DNA of 64,000 bases from Dictyobacter arantiisoli (GCF_008326305.1 NZ_BIXY01000004.1:1-64000); one strand, 5' to 3'; counted from the stretch's first letter, positions 34,746 through 44,535 are shown. Numbers and translations are program-made. Notes: a model not told the origin generated them from the letters alone.

Positions 34746-35195
34746 ATGATTGATGAATTACATGAGTTGCAGCACCTGCTTACGCGAGAGATCCCCATCA
34801 CAGAGCATTTTCGCTTGCAGGTAGCAGAGTACAATCAGCATTACTTACGCCTGGATGCACCGCTGGCTGAGAATGTGAACCATAGTGGTACCGCCTTCGG
34901 AGGTAGCCTGAGCGCGCTACTGACCCTGGCGGGCTGGAGTATGGTCTGGTTTCTGTTGAAAGAGCAGTCGCTGCAAGGCGAGATTGTAATTCAGGATAGT
35001 ACCTGTAAATATCTTCATCCGGTACGGCGAGATTTTTCCGCGCTTTGCTATCGACCGGCGGAGGATCAGTTATCCCATTTTAATAAGATGTTGTACTCCT
35101 ATGGCAAAGGAAGGCTTGAGTTGCATGCTGAGGTGCTTGAGGGTGATGTCCATGCCGTGTCTTTTGTGGGAAGATATGTAGCCGTTTTAGCATAA
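34746..35195 (+). CDS. YiiD-type thioesterase domain protein
   Basis: 149 residues, hot-dog fold thioesterase of the YiiD C-terminal group: LDAPLAENVNHSGTAFGGSLSALLTLAGW holds the conserved N-x2-G-T-x-FGGS region, followed by IVIQDSTCKYLHPVRRDFSA. Family members cleave acyl-CoA or related thioesters. The start follows GAGG at a suitable distance. Confidence 0.82.
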   Translation: MIDELHELQHLLTREIPITEHFRLQVAEYNQHYLRLDAPLAENVNHSGTAFGGSLSALLTLAGWSMVWFLLKEQSLQGEIVIQDSTCKYLHPVRRDFSALCYRPAEDQLSHFNKMLYSYGKGRLELHAEVLEGDVHAVSFVGRYVAVLA

Positions 35196-35771
35196 TATGT
35201 CTGCTCTGTGCCTGTCTCTTCTGCGTACGTTCCCTTCTGTTTTGCAATGACCCTTGTCTGCTTTGCTGCAATCTGTTGAAGAATGGCGTTAAATCAGGTA
35301 CTATTTGGTTATGCGATTTCAAGTGCTACTATTAAAAATTTCGACACTTGATGCACTAAAAAGCAGTGGCCCACGGGTTGATTTTGTGAGAGCCTCTTTA
35401 GCGGCGTTGTGACCTACAACTATCTGTCTATCTATCTATCTCGTGCTGCTCGACAGGCTCTCCTCCACTTTGTCTACAAACAGCTTACAATGTCTCGGCA
35501 GACTGATCTTAAATGCAGGACATTGTCGCCATTTCTTGATGCGAATTTTAGGTAAAGATGAAGTTTTCTTGAATGTGCTATATACTACTTCATAGATGGT
35601 AATTTGATGTAGCAGTATAATTGTTCGTCCTTTTAATGACTGTGACCGTCCTTGTAGCAATACGCCTTCTGCGTTGCGATTTTCTGTCTCTCTTCTTTAT
35701 AGCAACGCTGTAGAAGAATGACGCTAGTGCTGATCTCGGGACTTTTGGGCTGTGATATCAGGAGTATGTGC
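35196..35771. other. Intergenic region upstream of the BTAD regulator
   Basis: No gene seen. It includes a short CTAT microsatellite (35423-35440) and a TATAAT-like box near 35612 without a good -35. The regulator's ribosome binding site AGGAG is at 35759-35764. Confidence 0.4.
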
Positions 35772-38700
35772 ATGAATGATAAGATTACCTATCATCAACA
35801 GGTAAGTTATTGTGGGAAGCCTCGTTGTAAGCGCTGTCGAGAAGGCATCGGGCATGGACCTTACTGGTATGCATATCAAACAATCGATGGGCGTACGAGC
35901 CGCACATATATTGGGAAGCATTTACCTCCTGAGGCTGAAAAGAATGTGCTGGGCAATCAAACTGCTACGACGAATCAGGCGACCGAGCTTGATCAAGCAG
36001 TATTGCGCGTCTATACGCTGGGGCAGTTCCGCCTGGAGCGCCGCGATACGCAGCGAGATGCACTGGATTGGCATCCTGTCAATGAGGCATCCTGGCAGCA
36101 TCAGCGCGTGCGAGCACTCTTAGGCTGTCTGGTAAGCGTAGGAGGCCGCAAACTGGGCCGAGAACAGATTATGGATGCTCTCTGGCCCGATCTGGACACT
36201 GAGACTGCTGGTAGCCGTCTGGATCGCGCTGTCTATAGCTTGCGTCAGGTCTTTGAACCCTCCCGCGCCCGACCCGCAACTTCTGATTTGCTCAAGACCG
36301 AGCGTGAGGTGATCACCCTTGCCGATACCTCCCATATCTGGGTGGATGCCGATGCTTTTGAGGTATTGATTGCGAAGGCCCATGAGCTGAAGGATGGTGG
36401 AGAGGATCTCGGGAAGAAGGAGCAGTTGCTAAAGGAGGCGGCGGATCTCTATGGTGGCGATTTTTTGCTTGAGGATCAGCGCAATAGTTGGACCCGGGCG
36501 CGCCGTGAGTCACTGAAACGCAGTTGGATTGGCCTGCAGCTAGAACTGGCCGATCTGATGATTGATCGCGATGCTCTGACCAGCGCAATTGATCCCCTGG
36601 ATAAATTGATATATGCAGATCCCAGCAATGAAGCTGGCGTACAGCGTTTGATGATTGTGCTGGAGAAGCTGGGACGACGTGGTGAGGCGTTGCGCTCTTA
36701 CAAAAAGCTGGCCCATGTGTTGCAACAGGAATATAATATTGCTCCTTTGCCAGATACCCGCAAGCTCTATGAGGATTTGTTGCGCGGTACGGATAAGACG
36801 GAGCGCTCCACTGAGGTGACAAGCGAGCCGGTGACGCGTGGAACTACCACAAGTGCCAGCAGTGGTAGCGGTAGTGAGGCACCTGCGATCCAGATTGGGC
36901 GTACACACCAAAGCCCGCTGGTTGGACGCGAACAGGAACTGGTCCAGTTACGCGAGCTAATTATATCAACCGAGCAAGCGGCGCGTTTCCGCCTGGGATC
37001 ACAGCGCCGTTCGGCGGTAGCTACGCTTGATCCGCATCGCCGCCCGCAATGCATCCTGCTGATGGGAGACGTTGGGATTGGTAAGACGCGTCTGGCGGAA
37101 GAGCTGGGCCGTGAGGCAAAGAAGCGCAACTGGGCGGTCGCCTGGAGCCGTGTCTATGCTCAGGAAGGAACAATCCCTTATCGTTTATGGACCGAGGTGC
37201 TGCGCAAGGCGATGGAGCAAGGCATCTGGCAACGGCAAGAGGTGAAACGCCGACCACTTGTCTTCCAATCCTTAGGAACGCTCCTGCCGGAGATCCACGA
37301 TCTCTTGCCAGCGGTCAACTTCCCCACCTCGCTCTCTCCCGAGCAGGAGCAACTGCGCCTCTGGGAAGCGGCCCGTGAGCTACTGACTCTGATCAGTGAA
37401 AGCACCCCCTTACTCATCGCGCTGGACGACCTGCAATGGGCTGACAGTAGTAGCTGCGACCTGCTGGCCTATCTGGCGCGGCGCACTTATGGTTATCCCA
37501 TTGTCATCATTGGCACCTGCCGTGAGAACGAACTGGCCCCCGATCACGCCCTGCGTCCCCTCCTGACCGATCTACGCCGCGAGAATGCCGTCGAAGTGAT
37601 AGGGCTTGAGCCCTTGAGCCAGGACCAGATCACCTCGCTCGTAGAGCAAGTCTCGCACGCCTCCGAGCCCATCATCGAAAAGATCACCGAGCGTGCGGGT
37701 GGCAATCCCTTCTTTGCCGAAGAACTGGCCCGCACCATTGTTGAGAGCCAGCCCCTGCCGCTCATGGACCCGGAAAGCCAGTTATTGCCGGACACCATCA
37801 ACGCCGTACTTGAGCTGCGTATGGCGCGCCTCAGCCGCGAATGCCAGCTCCTCCTCCAGAAAGCCGCCGTCCTGGGAGGATCTTTTGAATTCCAGGTCAT
37901 CAGCGAAATGGAGGCTGCCAAATCCGACTACGACGAAGACAAAGTTCTACTCCTCCTCGAAGAAGCCCTGCGCTCCGGCATGCTCACCGAAGAAGGCAGC
38001 GGCACCAGGATCACCTATCACTTCTGGCACCCCCTGCTTGCAAGTTTTTTATATGAAGAGAAGCTCTCGGCGGCGCGGCGAGCCAGTCAGCACCGCCGCG
38101 CCGCCGCCGTCTTCCAAAAAATGTACAAAAAAAACCTCGAAGCCAAAGCCGCCCTCATCACTTTCCATCTCGTTAACGGAGGCGCAGATGATGAGACTAT
38201 AGCACACTTTGCAGAATTAGCTGGTAACAATGCTTTGGCCCTTTCCTCATACCGTGAAGCTGAAGAAAATTATCGTATTGCGTTTGAACATTTAGGGACA
38301 GATTACACTGATTGGCAACGCATATCATTTTTACTTGAGCGTCTTGGTGAGTGTGCACGTATTAGAGGTGAATTTGAGACAGCGCGTAAATTTTATGAAC
38401 AAGCACTTGCCATACACCTCAGGCATAGTAATTCCTTATCTGTAGACTACAAGCAAGAAGTTCAGGTTCAAGCTATGCTCTTATGGGGCATAGGCGCAAC
38501 TTGGTACAATCAGGGAGATTTAACAAACTCTAAATCTTACATTGAACAGGGAGAGCAGGTTTTAAGAAAAGTTGGCATTACTAATGGCCTGGCATGGGCA
38601 AGTCTTAAGTTACAACAAAGTTACGTTTCATGGCGTGAAGGAAACTATGATGAAACACGCCGTACGGCTAATGAAGCGTTAGAACTATTTATGGATGTAT

Positions 38701-39839
38701 TAGAACAACATATCCCTAATTATGATAATAACAGTTTATCGTATCTTTCATTGACAAAACGTGCTTTAAATAGAAATTTAGTTGATGTTGGCAAAATTCA
38801 TACTTTATTAAGCAATGTTGAAGCTGCTAGCGGTCGCTGTGAGGAAGCATTACCTTATTTGAATAAGGCTCTTGCTATAGCTGAACAGCATAGCAGCAAA
38901 AAAGAAATTGCTATTATTAATTGCAATATAGGTGATATCTATATTAGAACCGCAGAATATTCTCGCGCCCAGGCTGCTTTGCGACGTTCTTATAGTTTAG
39001 CTGAAAGTATTAATGATAAACTTGTAGAAGTGATTAATCTATTTAATATGGGTTTAATCTATATTCGTACAGGTAATTTGAAGGAAGCAGTTGATGAAGT
39101 AACAAAAGCAATTACAATTTCTGAGATTATAAAGGACAAATCTTCAATAAGCCTATTTTATGCTTATTTGGCATACGCTCTACTTGAACAAGGTCAAGAC
39201 TCAGATGCTAAGACTGCTTTGTACAACTCATTAAATATTGGAAGGAAAACTCATGTATCTATCTATATTGGAAATGCATTGGTTACATTAGGTTATATGC
39301 GGTTTATACAGTGTAAGCAAATGATATTAACAGGCTCTAAAGAATTAAGCTTAAAGTTATTAAAAAAAGCTAAAACTACCCTTATGCATGCTATCGCATT
39401 TAAAGGTATTGAAGCCGAAACAAGGATAGAGGGAAAAGTTATATTAGCAGAAGTTTTGATCCAATTGGGCGATATTGAAGGTGCTTATAACTATTCTATG
39501 CAAGCTTTAGAAGAAGCAGAAAGACTAAACTTAGAATGGCTAATTACCCGATCTCATCACGCTTTAGGTAATGTTGCTGTGGCACAGGGCTTATATGACC
39601 AATCTGTAATTCATTATAAGCTAGCTGAAAAGCTAGCACAACGAAAAGGTATGAGATTGGAATATGGCAGAATTTTGCATCACTATGGATTGTCTTTGTT
39701 GAATTTAGAGAAATATGAAGAAGGAGTATTAGATTTAAAAGAAGCAAATAAAATCTTTGAGGATTGTTCTGCCATGGTGGATTTGAATGAAGTCAGCCTA
39801 GTTATTCTCAGTCATAAATCCTCTATGACAAAAGCCTGA
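35772..39839 (+). CDS. SARP/BTAD-type regulator with AAA ATPase and TPR domains (LuxR/MalT-like size)
   Basis: About 1355 residues; start MNDKITYHQQ chosen by AGGAG seven bases upstream. N-terminus has a small Cys cluster CGKPRCKRC followed by GPYWYAY and YIGKHLP (DUF6788-like). Then a winged helix (VYTLGQFRLERR, LGREQIMDALWP), a BTAD domain, an AAA domain with Walker A GDVGIGKTRLAEELG and Walker B LLIALDDLQWAD, and a long TPR array to the end. Likely a signal-integrating transcription activator. Base composition changes sharply near 38170: GC-rich with C-ending codons before, AT-rich after. Confidence 0.88.
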   Translation: MNDKITYHQQVSYCGKPRCKRCREGIGHGPYWYAYQTIDGRTSRTYIGKHLPPEAEKNVLGNQTATTNQATELDQAVLRVYTLGQFRLERRDTQRDALDWHPVNEASWQHQRVRALLGCLVSVGGRKLGREQIMDALWPDLDTETAGSRLDRAVYSLRQVFEPSRARPATSDLLKTEREVITLADTSHIWVDADAFEVLIAKAHELKDGGEDLGKKEQLLKEAADLYGGDFLLEDQRNSWTRARRESLKRSWIGLQLELADLMIDRDALTSAIDPLDKLIYADPSNEAGVQRLMIVLEKLGRRGEALRSYKKLAHVLQQEYNIAPLPDTRKLYEDLLRGTDKTERSTEVTSEPVTRGTTTSASSGSGSEAPAIQIGRTHQSPLVGREQELVQLRELIISTEQAARFRLGSQRRSAVATLDPHRRPQCILLMGDVGIGKTRLAEELGREAKKRNWAVAWSRVYAQEGTIPYRLWTEVLRKAMEQGIWQRQEVKRRPLVFQSLGTLLPEIHDLLPAVNFPTSLSPEQEQLRLWEAARELLTLISESTPLLIALDDLQWADSSSCDLLAYLARRTYGYPIVIIGTCRENELAPDHALRPLLTDLRRENAVEVIGLEPLSQDQITSLVEQVSHASEPIIEKITERAGGNPFFAEELARTIVESQPLPLMDPESQLLPDTINAVLELRMARLSRECQLLLQKAAVLGGSFEFQVISEMEAAKSDYDEDKVLLLLEEALRSGMLTEEGSGTRITYHFWHPLLASFLYEEKLSAARRASQHRRAAAVFQKMYKKNLEAKAALITFHLVNGGADDETIAHFAELAGNNALALSSYREAEENYRIAFEHLGTDYTDWQRISFLLERLGECARIRGEFETARKFYEQALAIHLRHSNSLSVDYKQEVQVQAMLLWGIGATWYNQGDLTNSKSYIEQGEQVLRKVGITNGLAWASLKLQQSYVSWREGNYDETRRTANEALELFMDVLEQHIPNYDNNSLSYLSLTKRALNRNLVDVGKIHTLLSNVEAASGRCEEALPYLNKALAIAEQHSSKKEIAIINCNIGDIYIRTAEYSRAQAALRRSYSLAESINDKLVEVINLFNMGLIYIRTGNLKEAVDEVTKAITISEIIKDKSSISLFYAYLAYALLEQGQDSDAKTALYNSLNIGRKTHVSIYIGNALVTLGYMRFIQCKQMILTGSKELSLKLLKKAKTTLMHAIAFKGIEAETRIEGKVILAEVLIQLGDIEGAYNYSMQALEEAERLNLEWLITRSHHALGNVAVAQGLYDQSVIHYKLAEKLAQRKGMRLEYGRILHHYGLSLLNLEKYEEGVLDLKEANKIFEDCSAMVDLNEVSLVILSHKSSMTKA

Positions 39840-40266
39840 TATGCTTGTAGATCTTTGTTTTGTAGTATCGAATTAATCTGTTATGCTTGCAATGATTAGT
39901 AACTCTTGTTGTGAAAATAATATCGCTCTTGCTTACATTCCTCTACGCCGTGTCACGTCCAAATTTTCTGCAATGCCCGCCTCAAATTGATACATGTACC
40001 CCAGACTGGTATGCCTACTAACATCCTCGTTGACGCCCCAATCAATATGCGATGGCTTTCTCCTCTTCCGTATTGATGCAGTACCTCAGAACATGGATAA
40101 AAACAGCCATGTTTTTCCCTCTAGTAGTGTATATTTTTATCACAAGCTAATGCTTGATAGTTATTTAAAGCAATTAGCGTACAGATGAAGCTGTATACAT
40201 CAGGAGGTAGAGGCATAACGAAAATAAGTTAGTCTTGCAACTGAGATGCAAGAGACCAGGTAACTT
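39840..40266. other. Intergenic region with a structured hairpin
   Basis: No convincing gene. At 40211-40272 the outer arms AGGCATAA...TAACTTATGCCT, with TAAGTTA inside, and the inner stem CTTGCA/TGCAAG form a two-part hairpin just before two small hydrophobic ORFs. Confidence 0.4.
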
Positions 40267-40335
40267 ATGCCTATGTTTCTCACTCCTGTAGATATGTTAC
40301 TTATCTGCGTCTCCTTGACGCTAGCCCAATTTTAA
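40267..40335 (+). CDS. Possible 22-residue hydrophobic peptide
   Basis: ATG at the end of the hairpin arm, encoding MPMFLTPVDMLLICVSLTLAQF up to a TAA. Hydrophobic enough to insert in a membrane. No good ribosome binding site is visible because the start is inside the hairpin stem. It could be a translation-controlled small toxin-like peptide, or chance. Confidence 0.2.
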   Translation: MPMFLTPVDMLLICVSLTLAQF

Positions 40336-40392
40336 TTTTTGTTCCTGATATTCAGGAACATTGCCAGCTTACTGGCAGGAAGGATCACTCAC

Positions 40393-40545
40393 ATGACTCT
40401 CTCACTTCGCAACAAACAGGTATTCATTCTCTTCGTCCTGATCGTGCTTTCACTCTTAGCTATCAGCTTTGTTGCCTTAAACATGGCTCATATCAATTTG
40501 TGGCAGACTCTTATTAAACCAAGCATGTCCTATCCCTGGCTTTAG
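40393..40545 (+). CDS. Small single-span membrane protein
   Basis: 50 residues starting MTLSLRNKQVF, with AGGAAGGA eight bases upstream. A basic N-terminus is followed by one strong membrane segment (about 9-30) and a short polar tail. No family recognised. The good start site argues for a real gene. Confidence 0.45.
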   Translation: MTLSLRNKQVFILFVLIVLSLLAISFVALNMAHINLWQTLIKPSMSYPWL

Positions 40546-40698
40546 CATAGAGTGACGTGCATACGTCCGTAACACCGGTCAACTTGTCCTCTTGTGGAGG
40601 GGATTTGCGTATATCATGTGTGTGGATTATAGAAAGGAGCAGAAATATGTCACATTTTGATTAATAGTACAATAGATTGTGCTAGCCTATAATGAAGC

Positions 40699-40745
40699 GG
40701 CCCGCCGTAATCTAGTCTGCTCTAGATGGTGGGCCTCTTATTTTG
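40699..40745 (+). terminator. Strong hairpin with T-rich tail
   Basis: GGCCCGCC/GGTGGGCC stem with inner ATCTAG/CTAGAT and then TCTTATTTTG. Reads as a terminator rightward. A TATAAT (40688-40693) and an inverted repeat TAGTACAAT/ATTGTGCTA (40665-40684) lie immediately before it, so a very short transcript is also possible. Confidence 0.45.
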
Positions 40746-40779
40746 TCTTTTTCTCTTCTTTTATTGAATTCGTTCTCTG

Positions 40780-41430
40780 CTACCGTTTGCGTTCAGGCGT
40801 TTCAATAGGGATCTGGTAGTGCGAGATGTCTCCATAGAGTTCGATGGTTGGGATGCGATCTCTGTAGATGATTTTGCTGAGGGAGGTGGGATGGATGAAG
40901 GGTGGTTCCCAGAAACGTGCCAGTGGTCGCTCTTCAAGGTCGTTCATGAGGGCTTTGATGGCTACTGCGTGGGTGACGACGAGGATGTTCTGTCCTTCGT
41001 GGTGGGTGACGATCTCGTGGATTTTTGTGACGACGCGTTGCCGTATCTGGTCGAATGTTTCTCCTCCATGCCTGGCCTGATACAGATGCGGAGTGTCCCG
41101 GTAGGCTTGATATTCCTCTGGATCTTCAAGTTGAATCTCTTCCGTGAGTCTTCCTTCCCAGGAGCCGAGGCCGATTTCGCGTAGGTCGTCTGAGGCGATG
41201 ATTGGTAACTGACGTGTGCCGCGAATAATTTCGGCTGTTTGTTGCGTACGTCCGCTGGAACTGGCATAGATAGTGGTAAATTCAGTATCCTCCAGAGCAG
41301 CGCCGAGCCAACTGGCCTGTAGCTTACCGGTTGCCGTCAGAGGAGAATCGGTGTAGCCCTGTATTCTTCGTTCTACATTCCATTCAGTCTGTCCATGCCG
41401 TGTGATATAAAGTGTGGTCTTTTTTGTCAT
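40780..41430 (-). CDS. Histidine phosphatase family protein
   Basis: 216 residues, phosphoglycerate mutase-like. The phosphorylated histidine is in YITRHGQTEWN, with R in GYTDSPLT, Glu in REIGLGSWEGRL and the second histidine in NILVVTHAVAIKALM. Substrate unknown (could be alpha-ribazole phosphate, sugar phosphates or others). The frame upstream of this ATG is open up to the inserted element at 41481 and would continue in frame beyond it once the element is removed. Confidence 0.9.
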   Translation of the reverse strand: MTKKTTLYITRHGQTEWNVERRIQGYTDSPLTATGKLQASWLGAALEDTEFTTIYASSSGRTQQTAEIIRGTRQLPIIASDDLREIGLGSWEGRLTEEIQLEDPEEYQAYRDTPHLYQARHGGETFDQIRQRVVTKIHEIVTHHEGQNILVVTHAVAIKALMNDLEERPLARFWEPPFIHPTSLSKIIYRDRIPTIELYGDISHYQIPIETPERKR

Positions 41431-41480
41431 TGCTGGCTTTATTCCTTTATATAAAGATATTTCTGAATGCCTACCTTTTA

Positions 41481-41606
41481 GTAACTATTCAGGTACCCAG
41501 TACCTCTCAAGCCGCCTTGCGGCGGCGAAGGAGAGGGGGACGGGGACACCCCGCACCCCGCGAAGGGGCCTTGCAGGCCCCCTCGACCCCCTTGCTGAAT
41601 AGTTAC
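41481..41606. mobile_element. MITE-like element, 126 bp, 12-bp TIR, 8-bp target duplication
   Basis: Perfect ends GTAACTATTCAG / CTGAATAGTTAC, flanked by ACCTTTTA at 41473-41480 and 41607-41614. The interior is C/G-rich with small hairpins (AGCCGCCTTGCGGCGG). No coding capacity. It lies at the 3' end of the small gene at 41478-41870. Confidence 0.85.
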
Positions 41607-41870
41607 ACCTTTTATCATCACTTGCTTGCTGCTGTGTTGTGTCGGCAGGCTGATATCTGTATAGAGCGTTCCCAATTCATGCTGGATAAAATTTGTTATT
41701 GTTGTCAGAATAGACCTCTGTAACTCATCCAGTGTATCATATTTGTCCATGAGTATATCCTGTAGGAGTTCCAGATAAAGATGATCCATGGCTTGTTGAT
41801 TGGCTGGATAGAGATATTTCTGGCTATGCTCTGCCTCTGCTTGCCTATCCAGAGCTTGATATGTCAGCAT
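41607..41870 (-). pseudogene. Hypothetical protein gene interrupted by a MITE
   Basis: The leftward frame encodes about 90 residues (begins MLTYQALDRQAEAE, then MDHLYLELLQDILMDKYD), helical and acidic, no family recognised, and then runs into the element where it continues as a meaningless Gly/Pro-rich tail to 41478. If the element and one copy of the 8-bp duplication are removed, the frame continues without a stop into the phosphatase at 41430. So it may be the lost N-terminal part of that protein, or a separate gene that lost its own end. Confidence 0.45.
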
Positions 41871-42170
41871 AGGAAGGGGAACCGCTTAATAGCCAGAGAG
41901 GTGTTTAAAATGTGATGCGGAATAGAGGAGAGAGTATTGATGTCCGATCCTCAGTTTAAATTCAGACACGTTTCTCTATCTTCTGTTGTCTACTTATTTG
42001 TTTACCAGGCTGCTTTCTGCTGCTGAGTCTGCTCCACTTTGATGTGCAAAACGTGACAGGATTAGGGCTGTTGCCAGATGAGCCGGCGTGGGAATAGATG
42101 GTTGTCAGCAAATTACTTCCCGTGTTTCTGTTGTGCGGTAGTGTGCTGTTGGTAGATATCAAGCCGCTAC

Positions 42171-43058
42171 TCAAGCGTCTGCGGCGGCCTGTTTGAACAG
42201 GGAGCTAAACGCTTGTACCGCCTTGCTTTGTGTGAGCGGAACTTCTCTGGTGATGAGACCAAGAGGCATATGCAGATTCAAGTCTTTGACGTGTCGGACA
42301 ACTGTATCGTCTGGAATATGGTATGTGGCGATTTTAGGCATGATTGCGACTCCCACTCCTTGCTGGACGGCTTGCTTGATGATTTCGAGACTACCGATCT
42401 CAATGCCAATTGCCAGTGGAAGCCCGCGTGCCATAAAGGCTTGCTCGATAGCCGTGCGATAGGCACAGGGCGACTCCGTGAGCAGCAAGCATTCAGCGCA
42501 TAGATCGCTCAGCAAGATCTCGTCTTGTTGCTGTAGAGAATGGTTTTTGGGGAGTAGTAGGACAGGCGTTTCGGTCAGGATGGGTTCGAAGATGAGTCCT
42601 ACGTTGGCGGGTGGTGGTGTTGAGATGCCGAGATCAATCTGATTGGCTGTGAGTTGTTCGTGCGTGCGGATGGTGCTCAGGATCTCGATTGTGAGACGGA
42701 TACGCGGATAGCGCTCACGGAAGGCGTGCATGACATCGATGAGATAGAGGCGGGCTATGGGCTCGATCATGCCTACGCGTAACGATCCGCTCTCGCCGGC
42801 CGCCAGGTCTGAGAGATCCTGCTGCATTTGCTCGACTTGATTGAGTATATGCTGCGTGTGGATGAGGAGTGTGTGTCCTGCGGCGGTAAGCTGGATTTTT
42901 CTCCGTCGGCGATCAAAGAGTTCGATTCCGAGCTCCGCTTCAAGTTGCTGAATTTGTAATGTGAGCGTTGATTGCGCATATTGCAGTCGCTCGGCAGCCT
43001 GGACAAAACTACCTGCCTCCGCAATCACCTTGAACGTTTGTAAATGTCGTAGATCCAT
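42171..43058 (-). CDS. LysR family transcriptional regulator
   Basis: 295 residues from the ATG at 43058 (MDLRHLQTFKVIAE); the longer open frame upstream overlaps the divergent SDR gene and lacks a start signal. Helix-turn-helix FVQAAERLQYAQSTLTLQIQQLEAELG, then a typical periplasmic-binding-like effector domain. It is divergent from the SDR gene at 43252, the classical arrangement for a LysR regulator and its target. Confidence 0.92.
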   Translation of the reverse strand: MDLRHLQTFKVIAEAGSFVQAAERLQYAQSTLTLQIQQLEAELGIELFDRRRRKIQLTAAGHTLLIHTQHILNQVEQMQQDLSDLAAGESGSLRVGMIEPIARLYLIDVMHAFRERYPRIRLTIEILSTIRTHEQLTANQIDLGISTPPPANVGLIFEPILTETPVLLLPKNHSLQQQDEILLSDLCAECLLLTESPCAYRTAIEQAFMARGLPLAIGIEIGSLEIIKQAVQQGVGVAIMPKIATYHIPDDTVVRHVKDLNLHMPLGLITREVPLTQSKAVQAFSSLFKQAAADA

Positions 43059-43251
43059 AATCCTCAACCTATCAGTAAAGATGAATGTTTGCTTCGAATA
43101 CTTTGTGTTGTTCGATATATCATACTCTGTTATGCTGATGGAGCGCAAGCAAATTATCCGTGTGACGACTTTTGGATAGCTATCAATGATTCCAGATGTG
43201 TGGCAAAGCTTTATGGTTCGTCGGAAATTCAAAGTCAGCGGGAGAGAAAAT

Positions 43252-44007
43252 ATGGATATACAAGGAAAAGTAGTCTTGATCACAGGTGGAGGCACTGGCC
43301 TTGGGCGCGTCATTGCCCGGCACCTGGCAGAGGCAGGGATGCATGTCGCTGTCGGATATTCACGTTCCGAGCGTGACGCCTTTGAGACTGTCACGATGTT
43401 GCAGGACCTGGGTGTCAAAGCGCAGGCTGTTCAGGCAGACTTAAACGCACCAAGTGTCGTGACCGAAAGTAAGCGTATGGTCGAAGATGTCGCAGAGCAC
43501 TTCGGACGCCTTGATCTGTTGATTAATAATGCTGGTACCACGAGAGCTGTTCCTTTTTCTCAGATAGAGGCGCTGACAGAAATGGATTGGGATACCGTCT
43601 TGAACGTACACACCAAAGCTCCTTTTTTTACGACGCAAGCGGCGGTTCCGCTCATGCGACAAAATGGTGGAGGACACGTGATCAATACAGCCTCCATATC
43701 TGGTATCCGCGCCAGTGGAGGGAGCAATATAGCCTACTCGGTCTCCAAAGCCGGAACCATTCATCTCACCAAATGTCTGGCAACCGCCCTTGGGCCCGAC
43801 ATTCGCGTCAACGCCGTCGCACCCGGTTTTCTGGAGACACGTTGGAACGACACATTCAGCGCGGCATACATCCAGGCGGCCACACAGCAAGCCCCACTCA
43901 AGCAAGCCACAAGGCTGGAGGACGTCGCCGCCGCCTACGTCATGCTAGCCCGCAACGAGAGCATCACCGGCCAGATAATCACCGTCGATTCAGGCCTCAC
44001 CCTGTAA
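43252..44007 (+). CDS. SDR family oxidoreductase (FabG-like)
   Basis: 251 residues. Cofactor loop ITGGGTGLGRVIARHLAE, NNAG in LLINNAGTTRAV, catalytic Ser in NTASISGIRA and YSVSKAG (Y-x3-K), ending SITGQIITVDSGLTL. NADPH-dependent ketone/alcohol reductase of unknown substrate. Start at 43252 after GGGAGAG. Probably controlled by the divergent LysR protein. Confidence 0.9.
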   Translation: MDIQGKVVLITGGGTGLGRVIARHLAEAGMHVAVGYSRSERDAFETVTMLQDLGVKAQAVQADLNAPSVVTESKRMVEDVAEHFGRLDLLINNAGTTRAVPFSQIEALTEMDWDTVLNVHTKAPFFTTQAAVPLMRQNGGGHVINTASISGIRASGGSNIAYSVSKAGTIHLTKCLATALGPDIRVNAVAPGFLETRWNDTFSAAYIQAATQQAPLKQATRLEDVAAAYVMLARNESITGQIITVDSGLTL

Positions 44008-44259
44008 CGACGCGCCTCCAGCCACCAACTCCAACGTATTCGGGGGAAGAAAGGAAGTTCCGTCAAGCTTGATGGAAATTCCTCGTTTTCTGGATGCCTA
44101 AGAAATCTCCTGCCCAAACCAGTGAAGGAGCCAATTGTCCTATCGTGATGTCCTATCGTTGTCTTTGCTCCCTGACTCCTTTAGGATGAGGACATTGACC
44201 CGCCTCTATGGGAGATGATGCTCTTCATAGAAATCTAGGTGGGTAGGAGGCATGCATTC

Positions 44260-44343
44260 ATGACTGCCATTGAGCGAACAGCCTATCCTCGTTTTACCCG
44301 TGCTCCCTCAGTCAAGGAGTTACGTGATATCTATAGTTCCAAC
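44260..44343 (+). pseudogene. tnpA: N-terminal fragment of a Tn3-type transposase
   Basis: GGTAGGAGG, then an ATG and codons for MTAIERTAYPRFTRAPSVKEL and RDIY, which is the standard beginning of the DUF4158 domain of Tn3-family transposases. The similarity stops near 44343, shortly before the shared palindrome sequence at 44365. The continuation of the same protein lies at 51674-52000. Confidence 0.7.
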
Positions 44344-44364
44344 GCCTGGGGATGTCGCGTTTGT

Positions 44365-44403
44365 TGTAAATTTGCGAATGAGATTGGCGGATTCTTGCTG
44401 AAT
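44365..44403. repeat. Half copy of the 65-bp palindrome at 51609
   Basis: 39 bases (TGTAAATTTGCGAATGAGAT then TGGCGGATTCTTGCTGAAT) identical to one arm and loop of 51609-51673. It marks the left breakpoint of the split transposase. Confidence 0.85.
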
Positions 44404-44535
44404 TTTGACAATGAAACTGGTGAGCAAGCGATCAACATGAATGAGCCTACAGAGAGGACTCTTCTGGCAAGGACAATTGGTCGTAAAAATTTTGGCTCTC
44501 CATCCTTCCGGATACTGTTGGCGAATTGCAGACCT

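Noticed and set aside
35423-35440. CTAT microsatellite as phase-variation switch
   Set aside because: Only about four units, and more than 300 bases from the nearest start codon.
43059-43418. N-terminal extension of the LysR protein
   Set aside because: LysR proteins begin directly with the helix-turn-helix; the extension is antisense to the SDR gene.
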